Source: UBA5078 sp040384465 (lineage in GTDB: Bacteria; Pseudomonadota; Gammaproteobacteria; Pseudomonadales; Pseudohongiellaceae). From it: a DNA stretch of 64,000 bases. The stretch's first letter is position 1, and the number at the start of each line of letters is the position of its first letter. The DNA lies in contig JAZKJF010000015.1 in NCBI GenBank assembly GCA_040384465.1, forward strand, positions 62,001 through 126,000, read 5' to 3'. A model generated the notes under the pieces. It was not told the origin of the DNA. It did no database searches and was given only the letters and a program-made list of their open reading frames with translations. Shown in pieces: positions 36,142-46,010 of this stretch. Both the position numbers and the translations under genes were made by a program.

Positions 36142-37419
36142 TCAGGATTTTTCGAGAATGGCGGCAGCTCCCATTCCACCTGCCGTGCAGATGGATATCA
36201 GGCCACGGCCCGAACCGCGCTGATCGAGCAGCTTCGCCAGCGTCCCCAGAATACGAGTCCCGGTGGCGGCAAATGGGTGACCGAGAGCCAGGGAGCTTCC
36301 TTTGACGTTCAGACGGCTGCGGTCTATCGACCCCAGCGCAGCATCCAACCCCAAGGCGCGGTTGCAAAATTCTGCGCTTTCCCAAGCTTTTAACGTGCAC
36401 AGCACCTGGGCTGCGAAAGCTTCATGAATTTCATAGAAATCAAAATCCTGCAGACTCAGACCGGACATTTTGAGAAGTTCGCTCACCGCCGCCGTGGGAG
36501 CCATCAACAAGCCTTCTCCGCCGACGAAGTTCACGGCCGAGGTGCGAGCGTGCGTCAACCAGGCCTGCACCGGCAGGTTATTGGCAAGGGCATATTCCTC
36601 GCTGGCGAGCAGGACAGCGGAAGCGCCATCGGTCAGCGGTGTGCTGTTGCCGGCGGTGAGTGTGCCGTTGGCCGAACGATCAAAAGCGGGTTTCAGGCTT
36701 GCCAGCTTCTCAAGGTTGCTGTCGGCGCGCAGATTGTTGTCGCGGGCTACGCCGTGATAAGGCTGCACAAGGTCGTCAAAGAACCCTTCGTGATAGGCCC
36801 GTGCCGCCTTCTGGTGACTTTCCAGGGCGAGTTGATCCTGTTCGGCACGGGTGATGCCCCATTCTTTCGCCATCAATTCGCAATGTTCGCCCATGGACAA
36901 GCGCGTGCGTGGCTCCCCGTTGGCGGGAGCCTGGGGACTGAGCTCTCCCAGGCTAAAACCCTTGAAGCTGCGCAGTTTTCCCATGAGATCGCGGGCCTGG
37001 CTGAGCTTGACAAGGCGCTGGGCGAAGCGCCTCTGGAACACCAGGGGGATGTCACTGGTGGTGTCCGACCCGGCGGCAATCGCGCAATCGATCTGCCCGC
37101 TGGCTATTCTTCCCGCACACAACATTGCAGCCTGTAGTGAGGTGCCGCAGGCCATCTGCAGGGTGGTGCCAGGTGTTGTCGGTGACAAAGTGGTGCTGAG
37201 CAGCGCTTCCCGGGTCAGGTTCCAGTCGCGGGAGTGGGTAGTCACCGCGCCTGCGATCACCTCATCGATCTTTCGGCCGGTTAGTCCGAACCTGTCGACC
37301 AGCTGCTGCAGGGTGTCTGACAGCATGTCCAGATTGCTCAGGTTGGCGTAGGCCGTATTGGAGCGGCAGAAGGGGATGCGTGTGCCGCCAACGATGGCGA
37401 CCCGTTTCAGTTCAGTCAT
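36142..37419 (-). CDS. fadI: Acetyl-CoA C-acyltransferase (FadI-type thiolase)
   Basis: 425-aa thiolase catalysing the last step of fatty-acid beta-oxidation. The nucleophilic cysteine is in MACGTSLQA, the active-site histidine in ALGHPFAATGTR, and the second cysteine in CTAGGMGAA. The insert and length fit FadI and not FadA. The ATG at 37419 lies 8 nt inside the 3' end of the upstream dehydrogenase gene, so translation is coupled and the order is fadJ-fadI, opposite to E. coli. Confidence 0.9.
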   Translation of the reverse strand: MTELKRVAIVGGTRIPFCRSNTAYANLSNLDMLSDTLQQLVDRFGLTGRKIDEVIAGAVTTHSRDWNLTREALLSTTLSPTTPGTTLQMACGTSLQAAMLCAGRIASGQIDCAIAAGSDTTSDIPLVFQRRFAQRLVKLSQARDLMGKLRSFKGFSLGELSPQAPANGEPRTRLSMGEHCELMAKEWGITRAEQDQLALESHQKAARAYHEGFFDDLVQPYHGVARDNNLRADSNLEKLASLKPAFDRSANGTLTAGNSTPLTDGASAVLLASEEYALANNLPVQAWLTHARTSAVNFVGGEGLLMAPTAAVSELLKMSGLSLQDFDFYEIHEAFAAQVLCTLKAWESAEFCNRALGLDAALGSIDRSRLNVKGSSLALGHPFAATGTRILGTLAKLLDQRGSGRGLISICTAGGMGAAAILEKS

Positions 37420-39421
37420 GCGAATTACCCCTCTGCATCTCAAGCCCTCGCATCTCAAGATAATGCATAGGCCCACCCCGGAAGGGGGCGAACCCGGTGC
37501 CGAACACCATGCCGGCATCCAGCAGGTCAGCGTCGGCGACGATGTTGTCTGCCAATGCAGCGACACACTCGCTGGTGTAGGCATTGATCAGTCTGGCGGA
37601 GATACTCAGCAGATCCAGACCGATCTGCTGATCAGGATTCTTGACGGCTTTGTCTTTCTCCCAGCGATAGAAGCCCTGACCGGACTTGCGCCCCAGCCGA
37701 CCTTGATCCACCAGCGCACGAATCTGTGCGATAGCCTTTTCAGTCAGCGCCTGACGATCACTTGGAGTATCGCGCGCCCCCAGTGTGTTCATGACCATCA
37801 TGCACACGTCCAGACCGACAGTGTCGGCCAGCTCGACCGGCCCCATGGGCATGCCGAACTCCTCGGCGGCAGCGTCGATTGCCTCCACGGGAACGCCTTC
37901 CTGATGATTAATCAACGCCTCCAGCATGTAAGGCGCGAGGATGCGATTCACGAGAAACCCGGGGCTGCTCTTCACCGGCAGTGGGTAGCGGTTGATCTGT
38001 CCGCAGAATGCAGCGCCTTTTCTCAGCATCTCCTCATCGCTCTGTGCTCCTCTTACCACTTCCACCAGAGGCATCTTTGCCACCGGGTTGAAGAAATGCA
38101 GCCCTATCAGCCGTTCTGGCTGCTGCAGCGCTGTGGCGAGTGCTTCGAGTGGAATGGACGACGTGTTGGTGGCCAGCACGGCGCCTGCCTTGAGGCGCGG
38201 TTCGAGGCTGCGCAGCAGCGCCTGCTTGGCATCGAGCCGTTCCACGATGACTTCGATCACCACGTCCGCTTGGGGTACCAGGTCGCCATTCACGTCCGGG
38301 CGCAATCGGTCCATCGCGGCTTTGACGGCGGCTGGATCGAGCCGTTTCTTGCGGAACAGCGTCTCGGCGCGTTTGAGCGCCGGTTCGATAAACTTCATTT
38401 CACGGTCCTGCAGGCTGACCTCCAGGCCCTGCAGTACACACCAGGCGGCGATGTCTCCGCCCATCACTCCGGCGCCCACGACATGCACCCGGCGGGCGCG
38501 AAACTCGCTTTGTCTGCCTTCCTTCTTGAGGCGCTCCATCAGCCCGAAGACATGCCGCAGCCCGGCGGCTTGCGGGCTGACCATCAGTTGTCCGACGGCC
38601 TCCGCTTCCGCTTTCAGCATGGCTGCGCGATTACCACCATGCAGTTCCCAGGTGTCGATCAAACGATAGGGCGCTGGGTAGTGAGCCTCGCGCGCTCGCA
38701 GTGCGGTCTGTTTGCGCATCTGCCGAGCCAGCAGTCGACGCGCGGGCGTGAGGTTGCTGAGCCTGCCGAGCAGGCTCGGCCCCCGACTGCGCCGTTTCGC
38801 GAGGATAGCTCGTCGGGCGGCCCAGTACAGCTCCTCGTGTCGCCCAATGACCTCATCTACCAGACCCAGTGTCTTGGCTTGACGAGCACTGACCTGACGG
38901 GCGGAAAGCATCAGTTCCATGGCTTTCAGACCGCCGATCTGACTCACGGAGCGTGCCGAACCTCCAAAGCCCGGGAAGATACCGAGTTGAATTTCGGGAA
39001 AGCCGATCTTTGTCGAAGGGACATCGCGGGCGATCCGATAGTGGCAACTGAGCGCGAGTTCCAAGCCTCCTCCCAGACAATAGCCATCGAAGGCTGCGAC
39101 GGTGGGGCAGTGCAACCGTTCAAGTCGGGAGAACATGTCATGCACCTTGGAAATCGCCTGGGTGACCTCGCCTGCGTCCGTAAAATTGCCGAATTCGCGG
39201 ACATCGGCGCCCAGAATAAAACCGGTGGATTTCCCCGAGAGAATGGCGACGCCGCGTGGCAGATGTTGTGTGGCGTAGGCGATCAGTGTGTCGAATTCCA
39301 GCAACACCGCGCTGGAGAGCGAGTTGACCGATTCCCCTTGCCGGTCGAGGAACAGCCAGAGGATATCGTCGCTGTCGCGCTTGCTGCGCCAGTGCTGGCA
39401 GGTCGGGATAGTTGCGCTCAT
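37412..39421 (-). CDS. fadJ: Enoyl-CoA hydratase / 3-hydroxyacyl-CoA dehydrogenase (FadJ-type)
   Basis: 669-aa multifunctional beta-oxidation subunit. The N-terminal crotonase domain (about 1-190) has ILGADVREF, GGGLELALSC and FPEIQLGIFPGFGG with both catalytic glutamates. The dehydrogenase part begins with VVGAGVMGGDIAAW (about 305) and has the catalytic histidine in GLHFFNPV. A second C-terminal 3HCDH domain ends the protein. It forms a complex with the thiolase encoded directly downstream. The start at 39421 is taken; 39439 (six codons earlier) is an alternative, neither having a strong ribosome site. It is divergent from the receptor at 39718, with 296 nt of promoter space between. Confidence 0.88.
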   Translation of the reverse strand: MSATIPTCQHWRSKRDSDDILWLFLDRQGESVNSLSSAVLLEFDTLIAYATQHLPRGVAILSGKSTGFILGADVREFGNFTDAGEVTQAISKVHDMFSRLERLHCPTVAAFDGYCLGGGLELALSCHYRIARDVPSTKIGFPEIQLGIFPGFGGSARSVSQIGGLKAMELMLSARQVSARQAKTLGLVDEVIGRHEELYWAARRAILAKRRSRGPSLLGRLSNLTPARRLLARQMRKQTALRAREAHYPAPYRLIDTWELHGGNRAAMLKAEAEAVGQLMVSPQAAGLRHVFGLMERLKKEGRQSEFRARRVHVVGAGVMGGDIAAWCVLQGLEVSLQDREMKFIEPALKRAETLFRKKRLDPAAVKAAMDRLRPDVNGDLVPQADVVIEVIVERLDAKQALLRSLEPRLKAGAVLATNTSSIPLEALATALQQPERLIGLHFFNPVAKMPLVEVVRGAQSDEEMLRKGAAFCGQINRYPLPVKSSPGFLVNRILAPYMLEALINHQEGVPVEAIDAAAEEFGMPMGPVELADTVGLDVCMMVMNTLGARDTPSDRQALTEKAIAQIRALVDQGRLGRKSGQGFYRWEKDKAVKNPDQQIGLDLLSISARLINAYTSECVAALADNIVADADLLDAGMVFGTGFAPFRGGPMHYLEMRGLEMQRGNSHD

Positions 39422-39717
39422 CGTCTGCTCTTTTGTCATGAGTGGCCGGGCTATATGAGGCGGATTCAAGCACCTTTCCAGCATCGAAACAACCGCCCCT
39501 GAGGGCGTGTGCGCGTGGTGGAAAATGCCGGGCAGAGACCAATTGTGTCCACTCTGCCAGAATCGCCTCACAATTTGTGACGGCATTGTGTGGAAGGTCT
39601 GCGCTACACTTGCCGCTCCTGAGGGCCGTTGTCCCACATACCCTCAGTCATCAAGCCGCCACCAGAATCGGTATCAGCAGTATCCAGGGATCATTCTATT
39701 CAAAGGAGCGCACACCG

Positions 39718-41877
39718 TTGCAATCTGGAACAACGCATAAATATTTAGTTCGAGCCATCCGTCTTGCCATCACACTGCCGACTGTTTTGTTCATCGGACA
39801 AGCGTTCGCTCAGTCCGCTGCAGAAGTGACTGAAACCAATGACTCTACTGTCCGCTATGAAGCCGATTACTTCGCCCAGTACTCCCCCGTCTCTGTCAAC
39901 GATATGCTCAATCGCATCCCCGGCATCGGCCTCGCGCTGAATAGTTCAGGGGGAGGCAATAGCCGTGGTCTTGGCGCAGGCGATCAGATTCTGATTGATG
40001 GCAAACGCGTGGCAGGAAAAGAGAATGAGAGCAGCAGTCAGCTCTCGCGGATTTCCGCCAACCAAGTGTCCTATATTGAAATCATACGTGGCACCTCGAA
40101 TGATCTCGATGTGCGCAGCGCCGGCCCGGTAGTCAACATTGTGCTGCTGGAAGCAGAATCGCGCTCCAGTCTGACTGCCGAGGTGAATGCGGATCTGTAT
40201 CACGATGACACGTTGAAACCCGGAGGCTCGTTGTCCTACGGTGCGCAAAGTGGTGCACTGGATTACCGCTTCAGCGTAGAGTCCGAACCGGCTTACGAAA
40301 ATCGTTATCGCAAAGACTTTGCGATCAATGGCGATTTTTCGCCGAACGATTACGTGGATCAAGTCGATATCCGTGAAGAGACCACGACAGAAGTCAGCGC
40401 CAGCATGGGCTACCAGTTGGGCGAATTTGACACCGTACGCCTGAATGCATCATTGCGAGAGTCAGATCCGCCCAGCGAAGTTGAGCGCAGCATCACTGAC
40501 TTCAACAGCACTCCGTTTTTGGTCAGCCTGGAGCGTGAAGACATTGCCGCCGAACGCCATAGCTGGGAAATGGGCGGTGATTACGAACACGAATTCCAGA
40601 ACGGTGGTCGATATAAATTTCTGTTCATCGTCAACGACGGTATCAACGACAGTACGCGTGAGCGCTATGTCGTCACGGGCGCCAATGCGACCAAGAATCT
40701 CTACATCGACTCTGCTCGCCGTGATCGTGAACGCATTGCTCGTACCTCCTACAGTTGGAGCTTGAGTGACACGCAGGGGTTGGAGCTGGGTATAGAGCGT
40801 GCGCAGACAATTCTCGATTCCAACCTGCGCTACGCGGTGTTGAGCAGCACGGGAGTGCGTTCCGCCGCGCATGGTGGGCTGACGCCGGTGGCATTGCCGA
40901 ACTCCGATTCCACTGTCGAAGAGCTTCGCTACGAAGGGTTTGCTATGCACAACTGGCAGATCAATGAACGGATGACTCTGGAGAGTTCATTGATTCTTGA
41001 ACAATCCGAAATTGCGCAAAGTGGCGTAGGAGTGGACAAGAGCCGGGACTTCGATTTTCTGCGGCCGCGCGTGGATTATCGTTTCGACGTAACATCGTCG
41101 TTCCAGTTGCGTGCCTCCGTGGAGAAATATGTCTCCCAGCTGAGTTTCAGCGATTTCGTGGCGCGCACCGACAACATGGATGACGAACAGGATGCGGATG
41201 CAGGCAACCCCGATCTGCTGCAGGAGCAATCCTGGCGCTATGAGTTCAATCTGGAGTATCGCCTCCCAGAGGACGGTGGAGTGCTGAATACACGCTTCTT
41301 CTATCATGACATTCAGGATGCTATCGACCGTGTGGACATCTCCAGCAGCCCGACCAATCTGGTCTCCGCTCCGGGCAACATCGGTGACGCTTGGCGCTAC
41401 GGCATTGATATTGATGCGAGTGTACGCTTTGGTTTTGTCGGTCTGCCCGATGCGATGTTGACAGCGGGGTTGCAGGTGCAGGACACCGAGGTGACCGATC
41501 CTTTTCTGCAAGAGGAGCGTCGGCTGGCGATGGGAGGCAGAGGCTTTTACAGCATTGGCTTCCGACACGATATCGGTTCGCAGAGTCTGAGCTATGGCTT
41601 TACCTACAACTCGCCGATCTCGGGTAATAACAAACGTTACGACATTGACGACATTGTGTCGTTTGCTCCTAACAACAATGCAACGGTCTTTGTGGAGAAG
41701 CATGCGTTCGGAGGAACAACGTTCCGGCTGGAGTCAATGAACTTCCTCGACAGTGAGCGCTGCAATGTGCGCACGCGTTTCGATGGAAGAACCTCAGGAG
41801 GCGTGCTGGAAGAGATCGAGAATTCCTGCAGTGGCAATGGTCGCAAGATCTCCTTGAAAATCCGCAGAACGTTCTGA
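39718..41877 (+). CDS. TonB-dependent receptor, paralogue A
   Basis: 719-aa outer-membrane receptor with TTG start at 39718: AAAGGAG lies 9 nt upstream and it yields a normal signal peptide ending QAFAQS, unlike any upstream ATG. The plug lacks the usual VVTGSR motif; it begins DSTVRYEADYFAQYSPVSVNDML and continues with DQILIDGKRVAGK and YIEIIRGTSNDLDV. The barrel ends in the terminal phenylalanine (IRRTF) expected of outer-membrane proteins. It is clearly paralogous to the receptor at 46088 over plug and barrel. The substrate is unknown. The two receptors flank a sensor kinase and response regulator. Confidence 0.88.
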   Translation: MQSGTTHKYLVRAIRLAITLPTVLFIGQAFAQSAAEVTETNDSTVRYEADYFAQYSPVSVNDMLNRIPGIGLALNSSGGGNSRGLGAGDQILIDGKRVAGKENESSSQLSRISANQVSYIEIIRGTSNDLDVRSAGPVVNIVLLEAESRSSLTAEVNADLYHDDTLKPGGSLSYGAQSGALDYRFSVESEPAYENRYRKDFAINGDFSPNDYVDQVDIREETTTEVSASMGYQLGEFDTVRLNASLRESDPPSEVERSITDFNSTPFLVSLEREDIAAERHSWEMGGDYEHEFQNGGRYKFLFIVNDGINDSTRERYVVTGANATKNLYIDSARRDRERIARTSYSWSLSDTQGLELGIERAQTILDSNLRYAVLSSTGVRSAAHGGLTPVALPNSDSTVEELRYEGFAMHNWQINERMTLESSLILEQSEIAQSGVGVDKSRDFDFLRPRVDYRFDVTSSFQLRASVEKYVSQLSFSDFVARTDNMDDEQDADAGNPDLLQEQSWRYEFNLEYRLPEDGGVLNTRFFYHDIQDAIDRVDISSSPTNLVSAPGNIGDAWRYGIDIDASVRFGFVGLPDAMLTAGLQVQDTEVTDPFLQEERRLAMGGRGFYSIGFRHDIGSQSLSYGFTYNSPISGNNKRYDIDDIVSFAPNNNATVFVEKHAFGGTTFRLESMNFLDSERCNVRTRFDGRTSGGVLEEIENSCSGNGRKISLKIRRTF

Positions 41878-41918
41878 TCCCTGTGGGAGCCTGCCTGCAG
41901 GTGATCGATGCCATCCGC

Positions 41919-43844
41919 TCAGGTGGGTTGCTCGTTCACTGCAGGCGTCCAGCCCGCAGGCACTACGATGGAAATCGTGGTGCCTGCGCCGGGTTCTGAG
42001 TGCCAGCTTACACTGGCATCAATCTCCTTGGCGCGGCTGATGATGTTGTTGATGCCGTTGCCCAGCGGTCCATACCTGTCAAAGCCACGTCCGTCATCGT
42101 GAATGATGAATTCAATACCGGCGCCGTCCAATTCTGCCTGCACCTGTACATGCTGCGCCTCCGCATGACGGATGATGTTGCTGACGATTTCCTTCAGTAT
42201 GCGGTTCAGGTTGAAAGCCACTGCCGAGGGGACGATGACAGCGGGGGCAGCAGCACTCTGGGTCCACACGACGTCGTGTCCGGAGCCGCGCAGGCGCAGC
42301 TCCGTTTCTTCACGAATATCGTTGAGAAAAGAGCCGAGTTGCTGATCGGGATTATTCGCCTTGGATACCGCCTGGCGCAGACTCTCCAGCGCCGAGCGCG
42401 CCATGTCCCCCAGCTTGCTGCCACGGTCTGCATGCATGATCGAGAGCAATTTGGAGCCCACATCATCGTGAAGGTCACGGTAAATTTTCAAGCGCTCCTG
42501 CTCGGCAGCCTGTTGAATCTCCAGCACTCGCCGCTCTGCAAATCCTTTCTCAATCACCTGGCGGCTGAGTTCGACTTTGTACTCCAGCTCCCTGTTCAGA
42601 TTTTCAGCCGTCTCCAGCGCTGACGTGAAGCGGCTCAACAACGAGCCAACGAAGATCATGAACAGCAGCGGAATGCCAAAGTGTGCGTAAAAGATGGAGC
42701 CTTCCCAGCGCGCAATGGGGGCGAAGAACATCAGGAAAATATTGTGCATGAACAGGGTGATTTGAATCGCCATAGCCCCCGTGATGATGATTGCCTGACG
42801 CTTGCGATAGTGCAGCGCCTGCGCTGCTACGCGCCACACAATGGCGCCCAGCGCGATGGTCCCGACCAGATGGAAACAGTAGGCCACCATGAAAAAGTAT
42901 TCTGGACTCACCAGGAAATGAGAGAGAGCGGCGAGCACTGTCCAGCCCAGCAGCAGCTGTTCGCGGCGCCGTCGCTGTGCTCCATCGATGAGGCGCCCGA
43001 TGAAACCGTACATGCAGAAGATGGCACCGTCGATGCCCACATGCACCAGGGGCAGCCAGTAGTCATAGGGAATCGGGTTGTGGTAGATGATCATGTGCAG
43101 CGTCACGATGCTCCAGCACAGGCACATGCCGCTGAACCATAGATAGACGGTATCGTTGCGCCGCACACCCCAGAGAAAGAAGCTGACCAGCGTCAGACCA
43201 ATCCCGAATGCCAGCAGCACTTCGTTGATTTCCACCTGACGAAACATGCGCTCTGACCACAGCTGCTGCAGGCTGCTGGTTTCACCAAACAGCATGGGCG
43301 CGAAGTTGCCGCCCCAGGCGCTGCGGTAGAGTCTTACCAGCACTTCGTTCTGACCCGGGCGCCAGCTCGGCTCCTGAATTTCAACCAGCAAGGGGTGGTT
43401 CCACGACATGGTGTCGCGGTTCTCCCTATAGCTGCTGCCGCCGATCTCACTGCCATTGAAGAACACTGTCAGCGCCAGGTTATAGCGCCAGAAGTACAGG
43501 CTGTGACGTCCTTCCTGCACGGGTTTTTCCAGAACAAAACGAAACCACACATATGGCGACTCTGGATCACGGGCAGTCACCGGGGCCCGCTCTTCGCGGG
43601 AATTGAATGGCAGTGTCAGCGGAGCCCAAGCTGCGTTGTCTGGAGGCGGTTCCAGGGAATTCCAATAAAGAAAATCCACCGCGTCGATGACTTGCGGTGC
43701 CTCTGTGCCACCAGAGGCAGCAAGAGCGGGAGTGGCAGGTTGCCCACATGCCGTCTGCACAAAGAGCAGCATGAGTGCAAGGACCAGCAAAAGAGATGAT
43801 CGCCGGAGGCGCGGCGCGTTGACAGAATCGTGACTGCAGATCAT
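41919..43844 (-). CDS. Membrane sensor histidine kinase (7TM, HisKA_3-type)
   Basis: About 641 aa. The N-terminal signal/anchor (LALMLLFVQTACG) is followed by a jelly-roll-like periplasmic domain (about 45-180, with VWFRFVLEKP and VFFNGSEIGG) and seven membrane segments (about 195-400) in 7TMR-DISM style. A coiled coil then leads into the dimerisation helix with the phospho-histidine in YRDLHDDVGSKLL. The ATPase domain shows LKEIVSNIIRHAEA (N box), HDDGRGFD and GNGINNI. This pairs naturally with the divergent LuxR-type response regulator at 44050. The start at 43844 is chosen for its signal-like N-terminus, with GGAG 11 nt upstream; a start at 43889 is possible. The gene is convergent with receptor A (41-nt gap). 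Confidence 0.85.
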   Translation of the reverse strand: MICSHDSVNAPRLRRSSLLLVLALMLLFVQTACGQPATPALAASGGTEAPQVIDAVDFLYWNSLEPPPDNAAWAPLTLPFNSREERAPVTARDPESPYVWFRFVLEKPVQEGRHSLYFWRYNLALTVFFNGSEIGGSSYRENRDTMSWNHPLLVEIQEPSWRPGQNEVLVRLYRSAWGGNFAPMLFGETSSLQQLWSERMFRQVEINEVLLAFGIGLTLVSFFLWGVRRNDTVYLWFSGMCLCWSIVTLHMIIYHNPIPYDYWLPLVHVGIDGAIFCMYGFIGRLIDGAQRRRREQLLLGWTVLAALSHFLVSPEYFFMVAYCFHLVGTIALGAIVWRVAAQALHYRKRQAIIITGAMAIQITLFMHNIFLMFFAPIARWEGSIFYAHFGIPLLFMIFVGSLLSRFTSALETAENLNRELEYKVELSRQVIEKGFAERRVLEIQQAAEQERLKIYRDLHDDVGSKLLSIMHADRGSKLGDMARSALESLRQAVSKANNPDQQLGSFLNDIREETELRLRGSGHDVVWTQSAAAPAVIVPSAVAFNLNRILKEIVSNIIRHAEAQHVQVQAELDGAGIEFIIHDDGRGFDRYGPLGNGINNIISRAKEIDASVSWHSEPGAGTTISIVVPAGWTPAVNEQPT

Positions 43845-43966
43845 GCGTAAAGCGGCTCCGATAGTGAGTGCAGGACTGGAACTGATCATAGGCAATGCTA
43901 CCGCAGCAGGCAGTGGCGGGGTAGCACCATGCCTCAGGCGGCAGGCATTTGACCCTGTTTTGCACC

Positions 43967-43994
43967 GCATAGCGCCCCCTTTTCGGGGGTATGC
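43967..43994. promoter_or_regulatory. Hairpin/inverted repeat between the kinase and response-regulator genes
   Basis: GCATA-gcg-CCCCC, TTTTC loop, GGGGG-TATGC: a 10-bp stem with a 3-nt bulge, 56 nt before the response-regulator ATG. It may be an operator or a leader hairpin for the divergent pair. No T-tract follows, so it is not a terminator. Confidence 0.45.
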
Positions 43995-44049
43995 AAACGC
44001 TCGGGCATTGGACTACAGTGCAGCTCCATCCTGACTCTGGAATCGCACA

Positions 44050-44703
44050 ATGTTGCCACTGGAAAATGGCCAAGCCCTCGTCGTGGAAGACAATCCCGAA
44101 ACCCGGGAATGGCTTATTTCCTGTGTGCAAACCGCATTTCCCTCGCTGCGAATACAAAGTGCGGCCAACCTGACCAGTGCGTTGTTATTGATAAGCAATG
44201 CTGATTTCGATCTCGCGCTGGTGGACCTGGGTCTTCCCGACGGCAGTGGCATGGATTTGATTCGTGCGCTGACCGTGAAGGATGCACCTTGTTACATCGT
44301 GGTCGCGACAATTTATGATGATGACCGCAACCTGTTCACGGCACTCAAGGCCGGTGCCAAGGGCTATATCCTCAAGGATCAGGACCGCGATCGCATCGTC
44401 AGTTATCTGCAAGGCATCAAGAAGAACCGGCCCGCGCTCTCCGCTGCCTCGTCACAGCGCCTGATCGAACACTTCAACAGCAAGGGCGATGCGCTGGAGA
44501 AATCGAATCTCACTCGCCGCGAGATCGATGTGGTGTGTCTGATCGGCAAAGGCTACAGCGTCGATGAAGCCGCTGGCATGCTCAATCTGTCGGCCGATAC
44601 CATCAAGGGCTACGTCAAGAGCATCTATGCCAAACTGCAAGTGAGTAATCGCTCCGAGGTGACGCTGGAAGCGATTCGGCTGGGCATCATCGATTCTGTC
44701 TGA
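44050..44703 (+). CDS. LuxR/NarL-family response regulator
   Basis: 217 aa. Receiver domain (about 8-120) with VVEDNPE, phospho-acceptor Asp59 in LVDLGLPDGSG and the lysine in YILKDQD. A LuxR-type HTH (about 148-210) follows with LTRREIDVVCLIGKGYSVDEAA and YVKSIYAKL. Divergent from the histidine kinase at 41919 and almost certainly its partner. The twin receptors on both sides are plausible targets, though no shared operator was found by eye. Confidence 0.93.
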   Translation: MLPLENGQALVVEDNPETREWLISCVQTAFPSLRIQSAANLTSALLLISNADFDLALVDLGLPDGSGMDLIRALTVKDAPCYIVVATIYDDDRNLFTALKAGAKGYILKDQDRDRIVSYLQGIKKNRPALSAASSQRLIEHFNSKGDALEKSNLTRREIDVVCLIGKGYSVDEAAGMLNLSADTIKGYVKSIYAKLQVSNRSEVTLEAIRLGIIDSV

Positions 44704-44763
44704 CTCTGTTATGATCGTGCTCTCCGTCTTTTTCAGGTCTGCCCTTCTTCAAGAGAGCCACGC

Positions 44764-45312
44764 ATGCCGTCACCGCTCGTCATCTTCAGAGTCACCTTCG
44801 GATTACTGGTGGCCATCACGCTGGCTGCCTGCACCAGCGCGCGCTTGCTGGAACACTGGCCGCAGGAGTTGCCGAGACAGCAGCATTTTCTGAACATCTA
44901 CCTGGACGACACCGCTAACCAGCAGGTGCAGACGGACGTCCAATACCTGACCTGGGTTCTGCGTTTCTACGAAGGGTGGGAGTTGATGCCGACTGGCTGG
45001 CAGGACATCGAGCAGAACATGTTGTCGAATCTCAGCCCGCAGGACCATGCCTGGGTGACAGACCGCATGGCGGAGCTGGGCAGGCTCATCTCGGCAGAGT
45101 GGGCCAAGGACAACAGTGTGCGGCGAATCGATTCAGCCATGTTGAGTTTGTGGGGGGCGGTGATGCAGGCTGATTTCGCGGCGCAGGCACGCATCGCGGC
45201 ACTGACCCGGATTCATGACGATGTGCGTGGTCTGCTGGAAGGCAGCCTGGCTGCACAAACCATCAATGAGCAATACTATTTCGACACGCTGGGCGTTTTA
45301 CTGGAGCCATAA
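44764..45312 (+). CDS. Small lipoprotein of unknown function
   Basis: 182 aa. A signal peptide with lipobox LAAC (Cys23), so membrane-anchored. The mature part is predicted helical, Trp- and Leu-rich (VLRFYEGWELMPTGW), with no recognised domain. It lies 60 nt after the response-regulator gene on the same strand and may be co-transcribed with it. Its last 15 bases overlap the 3' end of the convergent gene at 45298. Confidence 0.7.
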   Translation: MPSPLVIFRVTFGLLVAITLAACTSARLLEHWPQELPRQQHFLNIYLDDTANQQVQTDVQYLTWVLRFYEGWELMPTGWQDIEQNMLSNLSPQDHAWVTDRMAELGRLISAEWAKDNSVRRIDSAMLSLWGAVMQADFAAQARIAALTRIHDDVRGLLEGSLAAQTINEQYYFDTLGVLLEP

Positions 45313-45798
45313 CCCCGTGTCGGCGAGCCCGGTCAGAGCGCCGCTCGCTGTCAGCTCACGCAACAGGCGCACCGCGTCGCGGTCATTCTGCACATAGGCG
45401 GCTTTAAGATAGTCGTCCACGTTCAATCCCCCAGACTCATTGCCCGAATCCCGCCGGTACATGAAGCGCACAAACAAGCGCTCCGGCGCAGGTTCTTCTA
45501 TCCGCGTGATGCTCTCGGCAAACAAAGGCTGATCGGTCCCTGCCGTGCTGGTGTGGATTTCCTGTCCGGGCACCAGCAGTACCTCGTCACGCAGTTCCAT
45601 TTCACCGAACTGGAGGTAACGCACGAAGCCCGCGCTGGAGATATTTTCCAGTCGGCTGTTGATTGCTGGATTGAAATGGCCGGGATATCTGGCGCGGAAC
45701 AGCAAGCCGTCCCACAACTGCTGTCTGCTGAGCGGGGGGATGTGGGGCTGATCCGGATCATTGATCTGGATGATGTGTTGGAATTCGAGCAGTTTCAT
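45298..45798 (-). CDS. AtaL-like (DUF1857) SRPBCC-fold protein
   Basis: 166 aa. The segments INDPDQPHIPPLSRQQLWDG near the N-terminus and FMYRRDSGNE near the C-terminus match the AtaL-like/DUF1857 family of the START-like (SRPBCC) fold, small cytoplasmic proteins with a hydrophobic ligand cavity and unknown role. The start MKLLEFQH at 45798 is chosen; a longer open frame to 45900 lacks family similarity. It overlaps the 3' end of the convergent lipoprotein gene by 15 bp. Confidence 0.75.
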   Translation of the reverse strand: MKLLEFQHIIQINDPDQPHIPPLSRQQLWDGLLFRARYPGHFNPAINSRLENISSAGFVRYLQFGEMELRDEVLLVPGQEIHTSTAGTDQPLFAESITRIEEPAPERLFVRFMYRRDSGNESGGLNVDDYLKAAYVQNDRDAVRLLRELTASGALTGLADTGLWLQ

Positions 45799-46010
45799 GG
45801 CGCGCAAGTGTAGTCTGCGCCGCGCGTGCGACACAACTGTGAGGTGCTGCTGAGGGTTGTCAGCGGCAGGGAACAGAATTTCCCGCGAGAATGAAAGCAC
45901 CTGTCGATTCCCCGGTCTCTCTCCTTGGAATCCACTCCCAGCATGGGAACCCTCAGCAGACCTGTTCGCCGTTATGGCAGAACTGTGGCGAAAAGGTCAT
46001 TTTGTGTTGC

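Noticed and set aside
37358..39502. Long open frame (714 codons) antisense to fadJ
   Set aside because: The sense strand carries complete crotonase and dehydrogenase motifs; the antisense product has none and is rich in His and Gln as expected of a shadow frame.
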